Part shown: one piece after another, positions 43,533 through 51,840 of the stretch
Position numbering within the stretch: the stretch's first letter is position 1
How the letters are laid out: each line of letters begins with the position of its first letter
Origin: Clostridiales bacterium
GTDB taxonomy: Bacteria > Bacillota > Clostridia > Saccharofermentanales > Saccharofermentanaceae
Reading direction: 5' to 3'
Assembly: GCA_017510605.1 (NCBI GenBank)
Contig: JAFWMQ010000015.1
Location: 186,001 to 250,000, forward strand
DNA length: 64,000 nucleotides
Notes under the pieces: model-generated
Told to the model about the DNA's origin: nothing
What the model saw: only the letters and a program-made list of their open reading frames with translations
The model's database searches: none
Program-made: the position numbers and the translations under genes

Positions 43533-43609
43533 CGGGGTGTAGCTCAGGTGGCTAGAGTGCTTGCTTAGGGAGCAAGAGGTCGTGGGTTCAAGTCCCGTCA
43601 CTCCGACCA
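43533..43609 (+). tRNA. tRNA-Pro (anticodon AGG)
   Basis: A 77-base cloverleaf with CCA encoded, 28 bases after the first tRNA and sharing its acceptor stem, T-loop and A73. The anticodon stem CTTGC / GCAAG surrounds loop TTAGGGA, giving anticodon AGG. A at position 34 is uncommon in bacterial tRNAs other than tRNA-Arg(ACG). Confidence 0.92.
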
Positions 43610-43611
43610 GT

Positions 43612-43647
43612 AAAAGCCTTGGAATCTTCGGATTCCAGGGCTTTTTT
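43612..43647 (+). terminator. Terminator of the tRNA-Pro pair
   Basis: A long stem AAAGCCTTGGAATC / GATTCCAGGGCTTT (one G-U pair) with a TTCG tetraloop is followed by a run of T. Confidence 0.92.
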
Positions 43648-43819
43648 CTTTGGACAAACGATTATAATTCAGGTGGGTTGAGATAGTCAGAAGGGTGGTA
43701 TTAATCTTTTATCCACATCATTCACTTGTGAAACCTTTGTTAAATGATAAAACGTTTTAAGTTTTACAAATCCATATGTTATATAATGAATTATCAGAAT
43801 AAAAAGGGAGGATTAATCT

Positions 43820-44257
43820 ATGGCTTTTCAGAGAGCTCTTTGGCACAGCGGTCTTACTTATAAGCAGACTTGTTCTAAATGTCACACTGTAATTCAGTAC
43901 ACGGATGACCAGCTTGATTTCAGGCCTTGGTACGCTGACGGTTTTGTTTACTGCCCGACATGCAGATCTCCGCTCCGTCACAATGAGGCATATGCTGTTG
44001 ATGAGAACGGTAATTACATCAGAACGACTCCGCCCGGTGGAGTTGTTGCTCCCGGAGCTCCTGTTCCACCTGCGGCTCCGTATGCGCCTGTTGCACCTGT
44101 CCCGGCAGCACCGGCACCTCAGGACGCAAGTGCAGCACCTGTATCAACTGATGCTCCTTTAGCTGCCGGCGCTGTTGCTTTCTGCAAGAACTGCGGCCGT
44201 CAGTACGTTGTAGGTGACGCGAATTTCTGCAACGGCTGCGGAAACAAGCTTACGTAA
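43820..44257 (+). CDS. Double zinc-ribbon protein with Pro/Ala linker
   Basis: A 145-residue protein. The N-terminal ribbon has CSKC and CPTC (about 19-58), a flexible linker of Pro, Ala and Val runs spans about 72-120, and the C-terminal ribbon has CKNC and CNGC (about 127-143). It has no signal peptide and no enzymatic domain. Such proteins may bind nucleic acid or protein partners; no function can be assigned. AGGGAGGA precedes the ATG, and TATAAT at 43782-43787 is a likely -10 box. It is a single-gene unit ending at the hairpin at 44291. Confidence 0.85.
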   Translation: MAFQRALWHSGLTYKQTCSKCHTVIQYTDDQLDFRPWYADGFVYCPTCRSPLRHNEAYAVDENGNYIRTTPPGGVVAPGAPVPPAAPYAPVAPVPAAPAPQDASAAPVSTDAPLAAGAVAFCKNCGRQYVVGDANFCNGCGNKLT

Positions 44258-44290
44258 TAAGGCTGATCTACGTCGTAAACGGATTTAATC

Positions 44291-44323
44291 TTCGGGCTGT
44301 CTCATGTATTGAGGCAGCCTGAA
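44291..44323 (+). terminator. Hairpin terminator after the zinc-ribbon gene
   Basis: A 14-bp stem with two G-U pairs, built around GGCTGTCTCA / TGAGGCAGCC, has a 5-base loop. A T run follows 7 bases later, so efficiency may be modest. It shares its core with the hairpins at 1555 and 48528. Confidence 0.7.
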
Positions 44324-44360
44324 TTATCACTTTTTCCGCATAATTCCTTCACCCGAAAAT

Positions 44361-44387
44361 ATTGCCTTAGGCAATCTATGCTATAAT
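44361..44387 (+). promoter_or_regulatory. Extended -10 promoter of thyA with adjacent dyad
   Basis: TGCTATAAT (44379-44387) is an extended -10 element. Just upstream lies an inverted repeat ATTGCC-tta-GGCAAT (44361-44375), where a repressor or activator could bind. Confidence 0.55.
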
Positions 44388-44418
44388 CGAACCATCAATT
44401 TACAAGGCGGTAACTTCT

Positions 44419-45252
44419 ATGAGCCGGGCAGATGATATTTTTGATGAGAACATAAGAACGATCCTTAATTCAGGCTATTCCACGATTAATGACAAGGTGA
44501 GACCTCATTGGGCTGATGATGGCGCGCCGGCTTATACATACAAGGCTTTTGCCATCGTTAACCGTTATGATCTCTCCGAAGAATTCCCGATGTTTACGCA
44601 GCGCTGGATCAATTTCAAAGCCGCTGTTGATGAGCTTTTGTGGATCTGGCAGAAGAAGTCCAACAATGTCAATGATCTGAACTCTCATATCTGGGATGCC
44701 TGGGCGGATGAGACAGGTTCCATCGGTAAGGCATACGGCTATCAGTTAGGCGTTAAGCATAAGTATAAAGAAGGCGAATTCGACCAGGTCGACCGTGTCC
44801 TTTACGATCTTAAGAATAATCCTTCTTCAAGAAGGATCATGACCAACATCTATGTCCATCAGGACCTCTCCGAGATGCATCTTTATCCGTGCGCTTATTC
44901 AATGACTTTCAACGTTACCGGCAACAAACTCAATGCGATCCTTAACCAGAGAAGCAACGATATGCTTGTCGCAAACGCCTGGAATGTCTGCCAGTACGCA
45001 GTTCTTGTGCACCTTATGGCAAGATGTTCCGGACTTGAGGTCGGCGAATTCGTCCATGTTATTGCTGATGCACACATTTATGACAGACATGTCGATATCG
45101 TCAAAGAACTTATCGAGATGCCTAAATATCCTGCTCCGAAGCTCGTTCTTGATGAAGGAATTACGGATTTCTACCAGTTCACGACGGACAACATCAGACT
45201 TGAGGGCTATGAAGCCGGTCCCAAGATCAAGGGAATCCCTGTAGCTGTCTGA
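44419..45252 (+). CDS. thyA: Thymidylate synthase
   Basis: A 277-residue folate-dependent enzyme that methylates dUMP to dTMP. Visible motifs are FKAAVDELLWIWQKKSN, WDAWADETGSIGKAYGYQL, SSRRIMTN, the nucleophile Cys158 in LYPCAY, QRSNDM, WNVCQYA and the HIYDRH dUMP site. The usual PCHxxxQF segment here reads PCAYSMTF, a divergence from the E. coli type. folA, which regenerates the folate cofactor, lies two genes downstream in the same unit. AAGGCGG lies upstream of the ATG. Confidence 0.92.
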   Translation: MSRADDIFDENIRTILNSGYSTINDKVRPHWADDGAPAYTYKAFAIVNRYDLSEEFPMFTQRWINFKAAVDELLWIWQKKSNNVNDLNSHIWDAWADETGSIGKAYGYQLGVKHKYKEGEFDQVDRVLYDLKNNPSSRRIMTNIYVHQDLSEMHLYPCAYSMTFNVTGNKLNAILNQRSNDMLVANAWNVCQYAVLVHLMARCSGLEVGEFVHVIADAHIYDRHVDIVKELIEMPKYPAPKLVLDEGITDFYQFTTDNIRLEGYEAGPKIKGIPVAV

Positions 45253-45267
45253 TCCGGCGGTTGTTCG

Positions 45268-45981
45268 ATGAAATTGATATTTATAAGACACGGGGATCCG
45301 GACTACGAGAAGGATTCCCTTACCGAGAAGGGCTGGCGCGAAGCAGAGATCCTAGCAGAACGCGTTGCTTCCTGGGATATTAAGCAGATCTATTGTTCTC
45401 CTCTGGGTCGAGCTCAGGATACCTGTTCCGTATCGCTCTCGAAAACCGGCAGGGAAGCGGTCACCTGCGACTGGCTCAAGGAGTTCTATTACAGGATAAA
45501 GGACGAACAGACCGGTGAGTGGACGATCGCATGGGACTTCTACCCGAGGGACTTTAATGACCGCGATGACCTTCACGACAAAGACCGTTGGGCTCTTGCC
45601 GAAGTAATGAAATCAGGCGACATAGCCATGCACGCTCAGGAAGTCTATGACGGTTTTGACGCCCTTCTCGAAAAGCACGGCTACAGACGCAATGACAGAA
45701 ACTTCTATGACGTCATAGAACATAACGATGACAATATCGTATTCTTTTGCCATTTCGGAGTAACTGCCTTGATAATCGGGCATCTGATCGGTGTTGCTGC
45801 CCCTTGCATCTGGCAAGGTATGATGATGCAGCCGACATCGATTACCGTTCTGGGTTCAGAAGAGAGAATACCGGGTGAGGCAAGCTTCAGAGTCCAGGTC
45901 TTCGGAGATTGCAGACATCTGATCGAGGCCGGAGAACCGGTCTCTCAGTCAGGTTACTTTACTAAATTATTTGAGGGGTGA
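45268..45981 (+). CDS. Histidine phosphatase superfamily protein
   Basis: A 237-residue phosphoglycerate-mutase-like protein with the phosphohistidine motif FIRHGDPDYE at the N-terminus, a second-arginine segment (CSPLGRAQDTC) and a late catalytic His in VFFCHFG. Members remove phosphate from small metabolites or proteins. Its position between thyA and folA hints at nucleotide or pterin phosphate metabolism, but the substrate cannot be read. Gaps to neighbours are 15 bases and nearly none. Confidence 0.85.
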   Translation: MKLIFIRHGDPDYEKDSLTEKGWREAEILAERVASWDIKQIYCSPLGRAQDTCSVSLSKTGREAVTCDWLKEFYYRIKDEQTGEWTIAWDFYPRDFNDRDDLHDKDRWALAEVMKSGDIAMHAQEVYDGFDALLEKHGYRRNDRNFYDVIEHNDDNIVFFCHFGVTALIIGHLIGVAAPCIWQGMMMQPTSITVLGSEERIPGEASFRVQVFGDCRHLIEAGEPVSQSGYFTKLFEG

Positions 45982-45986
45982 TGAAC

Positions 45987-46478
45987 ATGATCGCAATTTC
46001 AGCAGTTGATAAGAATTGGGCAATAGGCAACAAGGGACAACTCCTGATTTCTTTGCCTGAAGACCAGAAAGGCGTGTTCAAGAAATATACATCAGGTCAT
46101 ACGGTCGTATACGGAAGAAAGACCCTTGAGACTTTCCCCGGACAAAGGCTCCTGCCAAACCGCGTCAATGTCATCATGTCCAGAAGCTTTGAATATGAGA
46201 AGGAGGGTGCGATGGTCCTTCATTCAGTCGATGAGCTTGAGGATTTCCTCGAACTGACTTCTGATGAAGTCTATCTTATCGGCGGCGCCTCATTATATAA
46301 TTCGCTGATCGATCTCTGCGACAAGGCGATTATCACAAGCATTAAAGCCGAATTCGAGGCTGACTGCTGGTTCCCGAATCTCGACGAATCACCGGATTGG
46401 GAACTCGAGGAAGAGGAACCTCCCGTAATGAGCGAAAAGGGAGTGGAATTCACGGTAAGACACTATAAAAGAAAATAA
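45987..46478 (+). CDS. folA: Dihydrofolate reductase
   Basis: A 163-residue DHFR: MIAISAVDKNWAIGNKGQLL, the substrate-binding acid in SLPEDQKGVFKKYT, TVVYGRKTLETFPG, NRVNVIMSR and YLIGGASLY. It regenerates tetrahydrofolate used by ThyA. ATG at 45987 is 8 bases after GAGGGG and gives the canonical start; earlier GTG 45978 and ATG 45981 are too close to that site. Transcription probably ends at the long hairpin at 46502. Confidence 0.92.
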   Translation: MIAISAVDKNWAIGNKGQLLISLPEDQKGVFKKYTSGHTVVYGRKTLETFPGQRLLPNRVNVIMSRSFEYEKEGAMVLHSVDELEDFLELTSDEVYLIGGASLYNSLIDLCDKAIITSIKAEFEADCWFPNLDESPDWELEEEEPPVMSEKGVEFTVRHYKRK

Positions 46479-46501
46479 ATTTTTGAGTGTTCAGATACGA
46501 A

Positions 46502-46581
46502 AAATGCAATGCAAAACATCACTCACGAGTTATTTTCGAAGAAAATACTGTTCGAAGTGAGGATGTTATTGCATTGCATTT
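46502..46581 (+). terminator. Long two-layer hairpin between folA and rpsB
   Basis: Two 25-base arms (46502-46526 and 46557-46581) pair over 24 bp with two single-base bulges; the core is AAATGCAATGCAA / TTGCATTGCATTT. Inside is a second hairpin TATTTTC-gaa-GAAAATA (46531-46547). CCTTTTT follows. It may terminate the folA unit. A possible rpsB promoter overlaps its right arm: TTGCAT 46569-46574, 17 bases, TAGAAT 46592-46597. Confidence 0.65.
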
Positions 46582-46692
46582 ACCTTTTTGTTAGAATACT
46601 CGAGCATAAAAATCACGCATACATTCCGACTGTGGCCGTTTGAGCTGAATATTACCTGATGTATGCGGTAGAAAGAACAGGAGGATTTATTT

Positions 46693-47502
46693 ATGCCAGT
46701 TATTTTAATGAAGCAGCTTCTTGAAGCAGGCGTACACTTCGGTCATCAGACACGTCGTTGGAACCCTAAGATGTCCGAGTACATCTTCACGGAGCGTAAC
46801 TCAATCCACATCATCGATTTGCAGAAGACAGTCAAGAAGGTCGACGAGGCCTATGACGCTATGCGCGAGCTCGCTGAAAAGGGTGATATTCTTTTCGTTG
46901 GTACAAAGAAGCAGGCTCAGGATTCCATCAAGGAAGAAGCTCAGCGTTGCGGACAGTTCTATGTAAACTATCGTTGGCTCGGCGGTACACTCACAAACTT
47001 CGTAACTATCAAGAAGAGAGTTGCAAGACTTGAAGAGCTCCGCAGAATGGAAGCTGACGGTTCTTTCGAGCTCAGAACAAAGAAGGAAGTTGCTAAACTC
47101 AAGCTCGAGATGACAAAGCTCGATCAGAACCTCGGCGGTATTGTTGGAATGGTTAAGCTTCCTGCAGCACTTTTCATCGTTGACACTAAGAAAGAGCACA
47201 ATGCAGTAGCAGAAGCTAAGAGACTTGGTATCCCGATCATTGCTATCGTTGATACAAACTGCGATCCTGATGAAGTTGACTATGTAATTCCGGGTAACGA
47301 CGATGCTATCCGTGCAGTTAAGCTCATCACAGCAAAGATGGCTGACGCAGTTATCGAAGCACACCAGGGTGAGGATGCTACATCCGAGGGTATGGATCTT
47401 GATTCCGCTGAGGCACAGGCTGCAACAGCAGAGGTTGCTGAGGAGCAGGCTGCTGAGTCTTCTGAGGATAAGTCCATCGAAGAGATCGCTTCCGAGTCAT
47501 AA
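46693..47502 (+). CDS. rpsB: 30S ribosomal protein S2
   Basis: A 269-residue S2 protein: [61 protein letters not shown] and [29 protein letters not shown] Glu/Ala/Ser-rich C-terminal extension (about 235-269) is common in Firmicutes. AGGAGG precedes the ATG. First gene of the translation-lipid-replication run. Confidence 0.97.
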   Translation: MPVILMKQLLEAGVHFGHQTRRWNPKMSEYIFTERNSIHIIDLQKTVKKVDEAYDAMRELAEKGDILFVGTKKQAQDSIKEEAQRCGQFYVNYRWLGGTLTNFVTIKKRVARLEELRRMEADGSFELRTKKEVAKLKLEMTKLDQNLGGIVGMVKLPAALFIVDTKKEHNAVAEAKRLGIPIIAIVDTNCDPDEVDYVIPGNDDAIRAVKLITAKMADAVIEAHQGEDATSEGMDLDSAEAQAATAEVAEEQAAESSEDKSIEEIASES

Positions 47503-47547
47503 TCCAACTAACTCTAACTTAAACAATAATCGCAAAGGAGAATATAT

Positions 47548-48486
47548 ATGGCAGTTACAGCACAACAGGTAAAAGAACTCCGTGAGCTCACAGATTGCGG
47601 CATCATGGACTGCAAAAAGGCACTTATCGAGTGCGAAGGTGATATCGAGAAGGCTAAGGCATGGCTTCGTGAGAAGGGTATGGCTAAGGCTGAGAAGAAG
47701 TCCGCAAGAATCGCTGCAGAGGGTGCAGTTGTTTCCAAGATCGCTGACGACAAGAAGTCCGGCGTTCTCGTTGAGATCAACATTGAGACAGACTTCGCTG
47801 CAAACACAGATAAGTTTAAAGCTTTCACTGATGCTGTTGCTACTCACATCCTTGCTAAGAAGCCTGCTACTCTTGAAGAGCTCATGGCTCAGCCCCTTTT
47901 CAATGATGAGTCAAAGACAGTAGAGATCTTCCAGAAGGAAGCTATCGCTGATATCGGAGAGAATACTTCTATCAGAAGATTCGTTATCTATGAAGTAGAT
48001 GGCAACGGCGCTGTTGCTTCTTACATCCACATGGGTGGTAAGGTAGGCGTTTTCGTTGAGGTTACAACAGATGACGATTCAGTTATCACAAAGCCTGAGT
48101 TCGCTGATTTTGCTAAGAACATCGGTATGCAGATCTGCTCAATGAGACCTAACTGGGTTACAGAGGATGAAGTTCCCCAGTCTGAGCTCGACAAGGAAGT
48201 TGAGATTATCAAGAACAAGGCTCTCGAAGAGGGCAAGCCTGAGAAGATCGTTATGGAGAGGATCGTTCCCGGCCAGATCAAGAACTTCTATAAGCTCAAC
48301 TGCCTCGTAGATCAGGAATTCTTCAGAGATGATGATCTTACTATTTCCCAGTACATCGACCAGTCAATCAAGGCTATCGGCGCTAACGTTTCCGTTGTAC
48401 GTTTCACACGTTTCGGACTTGGTGAAGGCATCGAGAAGAAGGTTGACGACTTCGCTGAGGAAGTAAGAAAGCAGGCTGGTCTCTGA
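47548..48486 (+). CDS. tsf: Elongation factor Ts
   Basis: A 312-residue EF-Ts: VKELRELTDCGIMDCKKALIECEGDIEKAKAWLREKG (UBA-like domain), INIETDFAANTDKFKAF, and a C-terminal part with IVPGQIKNFYKLNCLVDQEF and VSVVRFTRFGLGEG. It exchanges GDP on EF-Tu. Cotranscribed with rpsB (45-base gap). AAAGGAG precedes the ATG, and a terminator follows at 48528. Confidence 0.97.
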   Translation: MAVTAQQVKELRELTDCGIMDCKKALIECEGDIEKAKAWLREKGMAKAEKKSARIAAEGAVVSKIADDKKSGVLVEINIETDFAANTDKFKAFTDAVATHILAKKPATLEELMAQPLFNDESKTVEIFQKEAIADIGENTSIRRFVIYEVDGNGAVASYIHMGGKVGVFVEVTTDDDSVITKPEFADFAKNIGMQICSMRPNWVTEDEVPQSELDKEVEIIKNKALEEGKPEKIVMERIVPGQIKNFYKLNCLVDQEFFRDDDLTISQYIDQSIKAIGANVSVVRFTRFGLGEGIEKKVDDFAEEVRKQAGL

Positions 48487-48527
48487 TATTTATTCAGAAC
48501 CGTTTGTAAGGTATATTACTGATTGTT

Positions 48528-48564
48528 AAGAGCTGTCTCATGTTGTTGAGGCAGCTCTTATTTT
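48528..48564 (+). terminator. Terminator of rpsB-tsf
   Basis: A 13-bp stem AAGAGCTGTCTCA / TGAGGCAGCTCTT (one G-U pair) with a 6-base loop is followed by ATTTT. It shares its core with hairpins at 1555 and 44291. Confidence 0.85.
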
Positions 48565-48598
48565 CTGCAAACTGTAAACCCGGCATATTCCTTAACGC

Positions 48599-48724
48599 TG
48601 CACGAACTTGAGTGTAAATTTGAGGGTGTACCCGCAAGTTTGCCCTCAAATTTCATAGTAGTGCACGAATTAGCGGCTATATTTGAGGGTATCCCCTCAC
48701 GTTTACCCTCAAATATATACATTT
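48599..48724 (+). repeat. Two tandem 63-bp hairpin units upstream of pyrH
   Basis: The units begin with TGCACGAA at 48599 and 48662, exactly 63 bases apart, with no insertions over the 55 bases compared (43 identical). Each folds into a stem around TTTGAGGG / CCCTCAAA (48616-48626 with 48643-48653; 48678-48691 with 48704-48717). Stem differences keep pairing. The gap from tsf to pyrH (372 bases) holds this, the terminator and otherwise nothing I recognise. Confidence 0.8.
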
Positions 48725-48858
48725 CCTTTATGTGTATCTCGGGAAGCGAAAATATATCGGCTTTTAAGCCCGCTCTCCCAAACTTCCATATTTTTACTTC
48801 ACCTTAATAAAAAATATTGATAAAATCTATTGGAAGAATTTTTGGAGGAACTGATTTC

Positions 48859-49566
48859 ATGAGTGAGACAAAGTATAAGCGTGTGCTTCTGAAGATATCG
48901 GGAGAGGCTTTGGCCGGTGATGCCAAGATCGGTATCAATGACGATGTCGTTAAGGAGATTTCCGCTAACATTAAGGCTGTTGCTGATCTTGGAGTGCAGG
49001 TTGCTATCGTTGTAGGCGGAGGCAACTTCTGGCGCGGAAGATCTTCGGAGAAGATGGACAGGGTCACTGCAGACCATATGGGTATGCTCGCAACCCTTAT
49101 GAACTCGCTGGCACTTTCTGATGCTTTGGAGCAGCAGGGTGCAGTTACAAGAGTTTTGTCAGCTATCGAAGTCAGACAGATGGCTGAGCCTTATATCAGG
49201 AAGAGGGCTGTAAGACACCTGGAGAAGGGCAGGATCGTTATTTTCGCGTGCGGAACGGGCAATCCTTATTTCTCAACAGATACAGGTGCTGCTTTAAGAG
49301 CTACCGAGATCGGAGCTGATGTATTCCTTAAGGCAACGATGGTTGACGGTGTTTACGATAAGGATCCGCACCTTTATCCTGATGCGAAAAAGTATGACAA
49401 ATTGTCTCACGATGAAGTCCTGAGATTGAATCTTAAGGTCATGGATGCTACGGCTGCTGCGCTCTGCCGTGATAACCATACCAAGATCCTCGTATTCTCC
49501 ATGAAGGATCCGGAGAACATCGTAAGGATCGCAAAGGGCGAAGAATTAGGTACAATAGTTGAATAA
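48859..49566 (+). CDS. pyrH: UMP kinase
   Basis: A 235-residue bacterial UMP kinase: [61 protein letters not shown] and DGVYDKDPH. Phosphorylates UMP to UDP, which feeds the UDP-sugars of the polysaccharide locus as well as RNA synthesis. ATG at 48859 follows TTGGAGG; the frame runs back to 48817 without family similarity. Confidence 0.96.
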   Translation: MSETKYKRVLLKISGEALAGDAKIGINDDVVKEISANIKAVADLGVQVAIVVGGGNFWRGRSSEKMDRVTADHMGMLATLMNSLALSDALEQQGAVTRVLSAIEVRQMAEPYIRKRAVRHLEKGRIVIFACGTGNPYFSTDTGAALRATEIGADVFLKATMVDGVYDKDPHLYPDAKKYDKLSHDEVLRLNLKVMDATAAALCRDNHTKILVFSMKDPENIVRIAKGEELGTIVE

Positions 49567-49591
49567 AATACATTAAGAGGAGGCTTTAATT

Positions 49592-50164
49592 ATGGCTATG
49601 ATCGAGATTACAAAGAAAGATTACGATGATATCGAAGCGAAAATGCAGAAGTGCATCGATAACCTTCAGGAGAACCTCAATACAATTCGTGCCGGACGTG
49701 CAAATCCTCACGTTTTGGACAAGATTACCGTTGATTACTACGGTGCACCGTCTCCTCTTAATGCGGTAGCGAATATTCAGGTTCCTGAAGCAAGAATGAT
49801 TACTTTGGCTCCCTGGGATCCGAAGATGCTCAGAGACATCGAGCATGCTATCCAGGCTTCTGACCTGGGAATCAATCCTACAAATGACGGTAAGATGATC
49901 AGACTCGTTTTCCCGATGCTCACAGAGGAAAGACGTAAGGATCTCGTTAAGCAGGTTAAGGTCTACGGCGATGAGACAAAGGTCGTAATCCGTAATAACC
50001 GCCGTGATGCCATCGATAAGATGCGCTCAGCCAACAAGAAGAAGGAACTGACAGACGACCTGCTCAAGGAATTCGAAGAGAAGGTACAGAAGATCACCGA
50101 TAAGTTCACTGCTGAAGTAGATAAGGTCTGCGAGACAAAGAACAAAGAACTTATGGAAATCTGA
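49592..50164 (+). CDS. frr: Ribosome recycling factor
   Basis: A 190-residue RRF: LNTIRAGRANPHVLDKITVDYYGAPSPLNAVANIQVPEARM, MIRLVFPMLTEERRKDLVKQVK and NRRDAIDKM. The length is slightly above the usual 185. Splits post-termination ribosomes together with EF-G. AGGAGG precedes the ATG. Confidence 0.97.
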   Translation: MAMIEITKKDYDDIEAKMQKCIDNLQENLNTIRAGRANPHVLDKITVDYYGAPSPLNAVANIQVPEARMITLAPWDPKMLRDIEHAIQASDLGINPTNDGKMIRLVFPMLTEERRKDLVKQVKVYGDETKVVIRNNRRDAIDKMRSANKKKELTDDLLKEFEEKVQKITDKFTAEVDKVCETKNKELMEI

Positions 50165-50168
50165 TCGG

Positions 50169-50936
50169 ATGGCCATATCAGGAAATAAAGAGAAAAAGAC
50201 TTTTGATACGGGAGACCTTAAGGTCCCCGTATCTTTGGGTGTAATAATGGACGGAAACGGAAGGTGGGCGACTCAAAGACACCTTCCGAGAACCGCAGGA
50301 CATAAGGTCGGGGCAGAGAATCTGAAAGAGCTCTGCCGTAACTGCGTAGGATACGGCGTAAAGTATCTTACGGTATATGCATTTTCAACTGAGAACTGGT
50401 CAAGACCGAAGGGCGAAGTAGATCAGCTTATGAAGTTGTTCGTGGAGCTTTTCGATAAGTATGATCCCGAGCTGGCCGAGCAGGGAATAAGAGTAAGATT
50501 CTCGGGTGATGATTCGGAGCTCCCGCAGAAAGTTAGAGACGTCTGCAGGACTGCCGAGGAAAGATCTAAGGACCGTCCGAACATGCAGCTTATCGTTGCG
50601 CTTAATTATGGCGGCAGAAGAGAGATCTTAAGCAGCTGTAAAAAGATCGCTGAGCAGGTGAAGGCAGGAGAGATTGAGCCTTCCGATATTACCGAGAAGA
50701 TGCTCTCGGATAATATGTATCTGCCTGACGTGCCGGATCCGGAACTGATAATAAGACCCAGCGGGGAGATGAGATTATCCAATTTCCTTTTGTGGGAAAG
50801 CGCTTATTCTGAGTTCTGGGTATCTGATATTTTGTGGCCTGACTTCGGATATGAAGAGCTCACAAAGGCATTCAGGGATTTTGCGTTGAGGGACAGGCGT
50901 TTCGGCGGCTTATCCAAGAAGGAAAGTAAGAAGTAA
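50169..50936 (+). CDS. uppS: Isoprenyl transferase (undecaprenyl diphosphate synthase)
   Basis: A 255-residue cis-prenyltransferase: LGVIMDGNGRWATQRHLPRTAGHKVG with catalytic Asp28, YAFSTENWSRP, VALNYGGRREIL and PELIIRPSGEMRLSNFLLWESAYSEFW. It makes the lipid carrier used for peptidoglycan and for the polysaccharide repeat units of this window. It starts 4 bases after frr. Confidence 0.96.
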   Translation: MAISGNKEKKTFDTGDLKVPVSLGVIMDGNGRWATQRHLPRTAGHKVGAENLKELCRNCVGYGVKYLTVYAFSTENWSRPKGEVDQLMKLFVELFDKYDPELAEQGIRVRFSGDDSELPQKVRDVCRTAEERSKDRPNMQLIVALNYGGRREILSSCKKIAEQVKAGEIEPSDITEKMLSDNMYLPDVPDPELIIRPSGEMRLSNFLLWESAYSEFWVSDILWPDFGYEELTKAFRDFALRDRRFGGLSKKESKK

Positions 50937-50937
50937 A

Positions 50938-51804
50938 TTGAGACAGAGGATTATTACAGGTATTATCTTTACGGTTCTGGTGCTGGCTTTCTTCGTGCCG
51001 GCGTATTTCTGGCCGTTTACAGCTGTAATAATGTCTGTGATAATCGGTATTTTCGCATGCATCGAGATGTATAAGGCAATAAAGCACGGCGGGTTCCATC
51101 CGTCGGCCATGCTGCTTATCATCGGAATGCTCTTATCAGCGATCGTTGTTATAAGCGGTATGGTATTTGAGCTCAAAGTCGAAAATACAATGGCCCTGTA
51201 CCTCATCATTGTCTGTATGTATTGTGTGTCATGCGGGATCGCGCTGCCTCTGGCAAGACCTGAAGATGATAAAGCTTTCCTTAACGGTATATTCACGGGC
51301 GGGATGATCTTCTATATCTCGTTCCCTTTGTTCTGCTTAGATCTTGCGATGCTCTTCCTGCCTCACGGGTGGTTTTATATGGTAATAGGACTTTTCGCTC
51401 CGTGGGCGACGGATACTTTCGCGTATTTTACGGGAGTCACATTAGGAAAACATAAGATAGTTCCGCACATATCCCCGAAGAAGACCTGGGAAGGCTGTAT
51501 TGGCGGAGCGATCTTCTGCGCGCTGGCGGTACTGATATATTCCTGCCTGATCATATATAAACTTGACGATATTCAGATGGGGATAATTCCTTACGGCGTT
51601 TTAATGTTCTTCCTCGGAATACTTATCTCGATCATGTCGCAGCTGGGAGACTGGTTCTGCTCGATTATCAAGAGAAGAACGGGGATAAAGGACTTTGGAA
51701 ATATTTTTCCGGGGCACGGCGGAATGCTCGACAGGTTCGACAGCACATTCTTCACGCTTCCAACGGCTTTGCTGCTTGCGATAATCGCAAATAATTTCTT
51801 GTGA
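50938..51804 (+). CDS. cdsA: Phosphatidate cytidylyltransferase
   Basis: A 288-residue membrane protein with about eight helices, opening with RQRIITGIIF and holding the CDP-alcohol signature APWATDTFAYFTG, KTWEGCIGGA, and SQLGDWFCSIIKRRTGIKDFGNIFPGHGGMLDRFDS. Forms CDP-diacylglycerol. The start is a TTG at 50938, one base after the uppS stop, preceded by AAGGAAAG. Confidence 0.94.
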   Translation: MRQRIITGIIFTVLVLAFFVPAYFWPFTAVIMSVIIGIFACIEMYKAIKHGGFHPSAMLLIIGMLLSAIVVISGMVFELKVENTMALYLIIVCMYCVSCGIALPLARPEDDKAFLNGIFTGGMIFYISFPLFCLDLAMLFLPHGWFYMVIGLFAPWATDTFAYFTGVTLGKHKIVPHISPKKTWEGCIGGAIFCALAVLIYSCLIIYKLDDIQMGIIPYGVLMFFLGILISIMSQLGDWFCSIIKRRTGIKDFGNIFPGHGGMLDRFDSTFFTLPTALLLAIIANNFL

Positions 51805-51840
51805 TGTGCTGATCTTCTGGTTGTTTTTGGGAGAATATTG

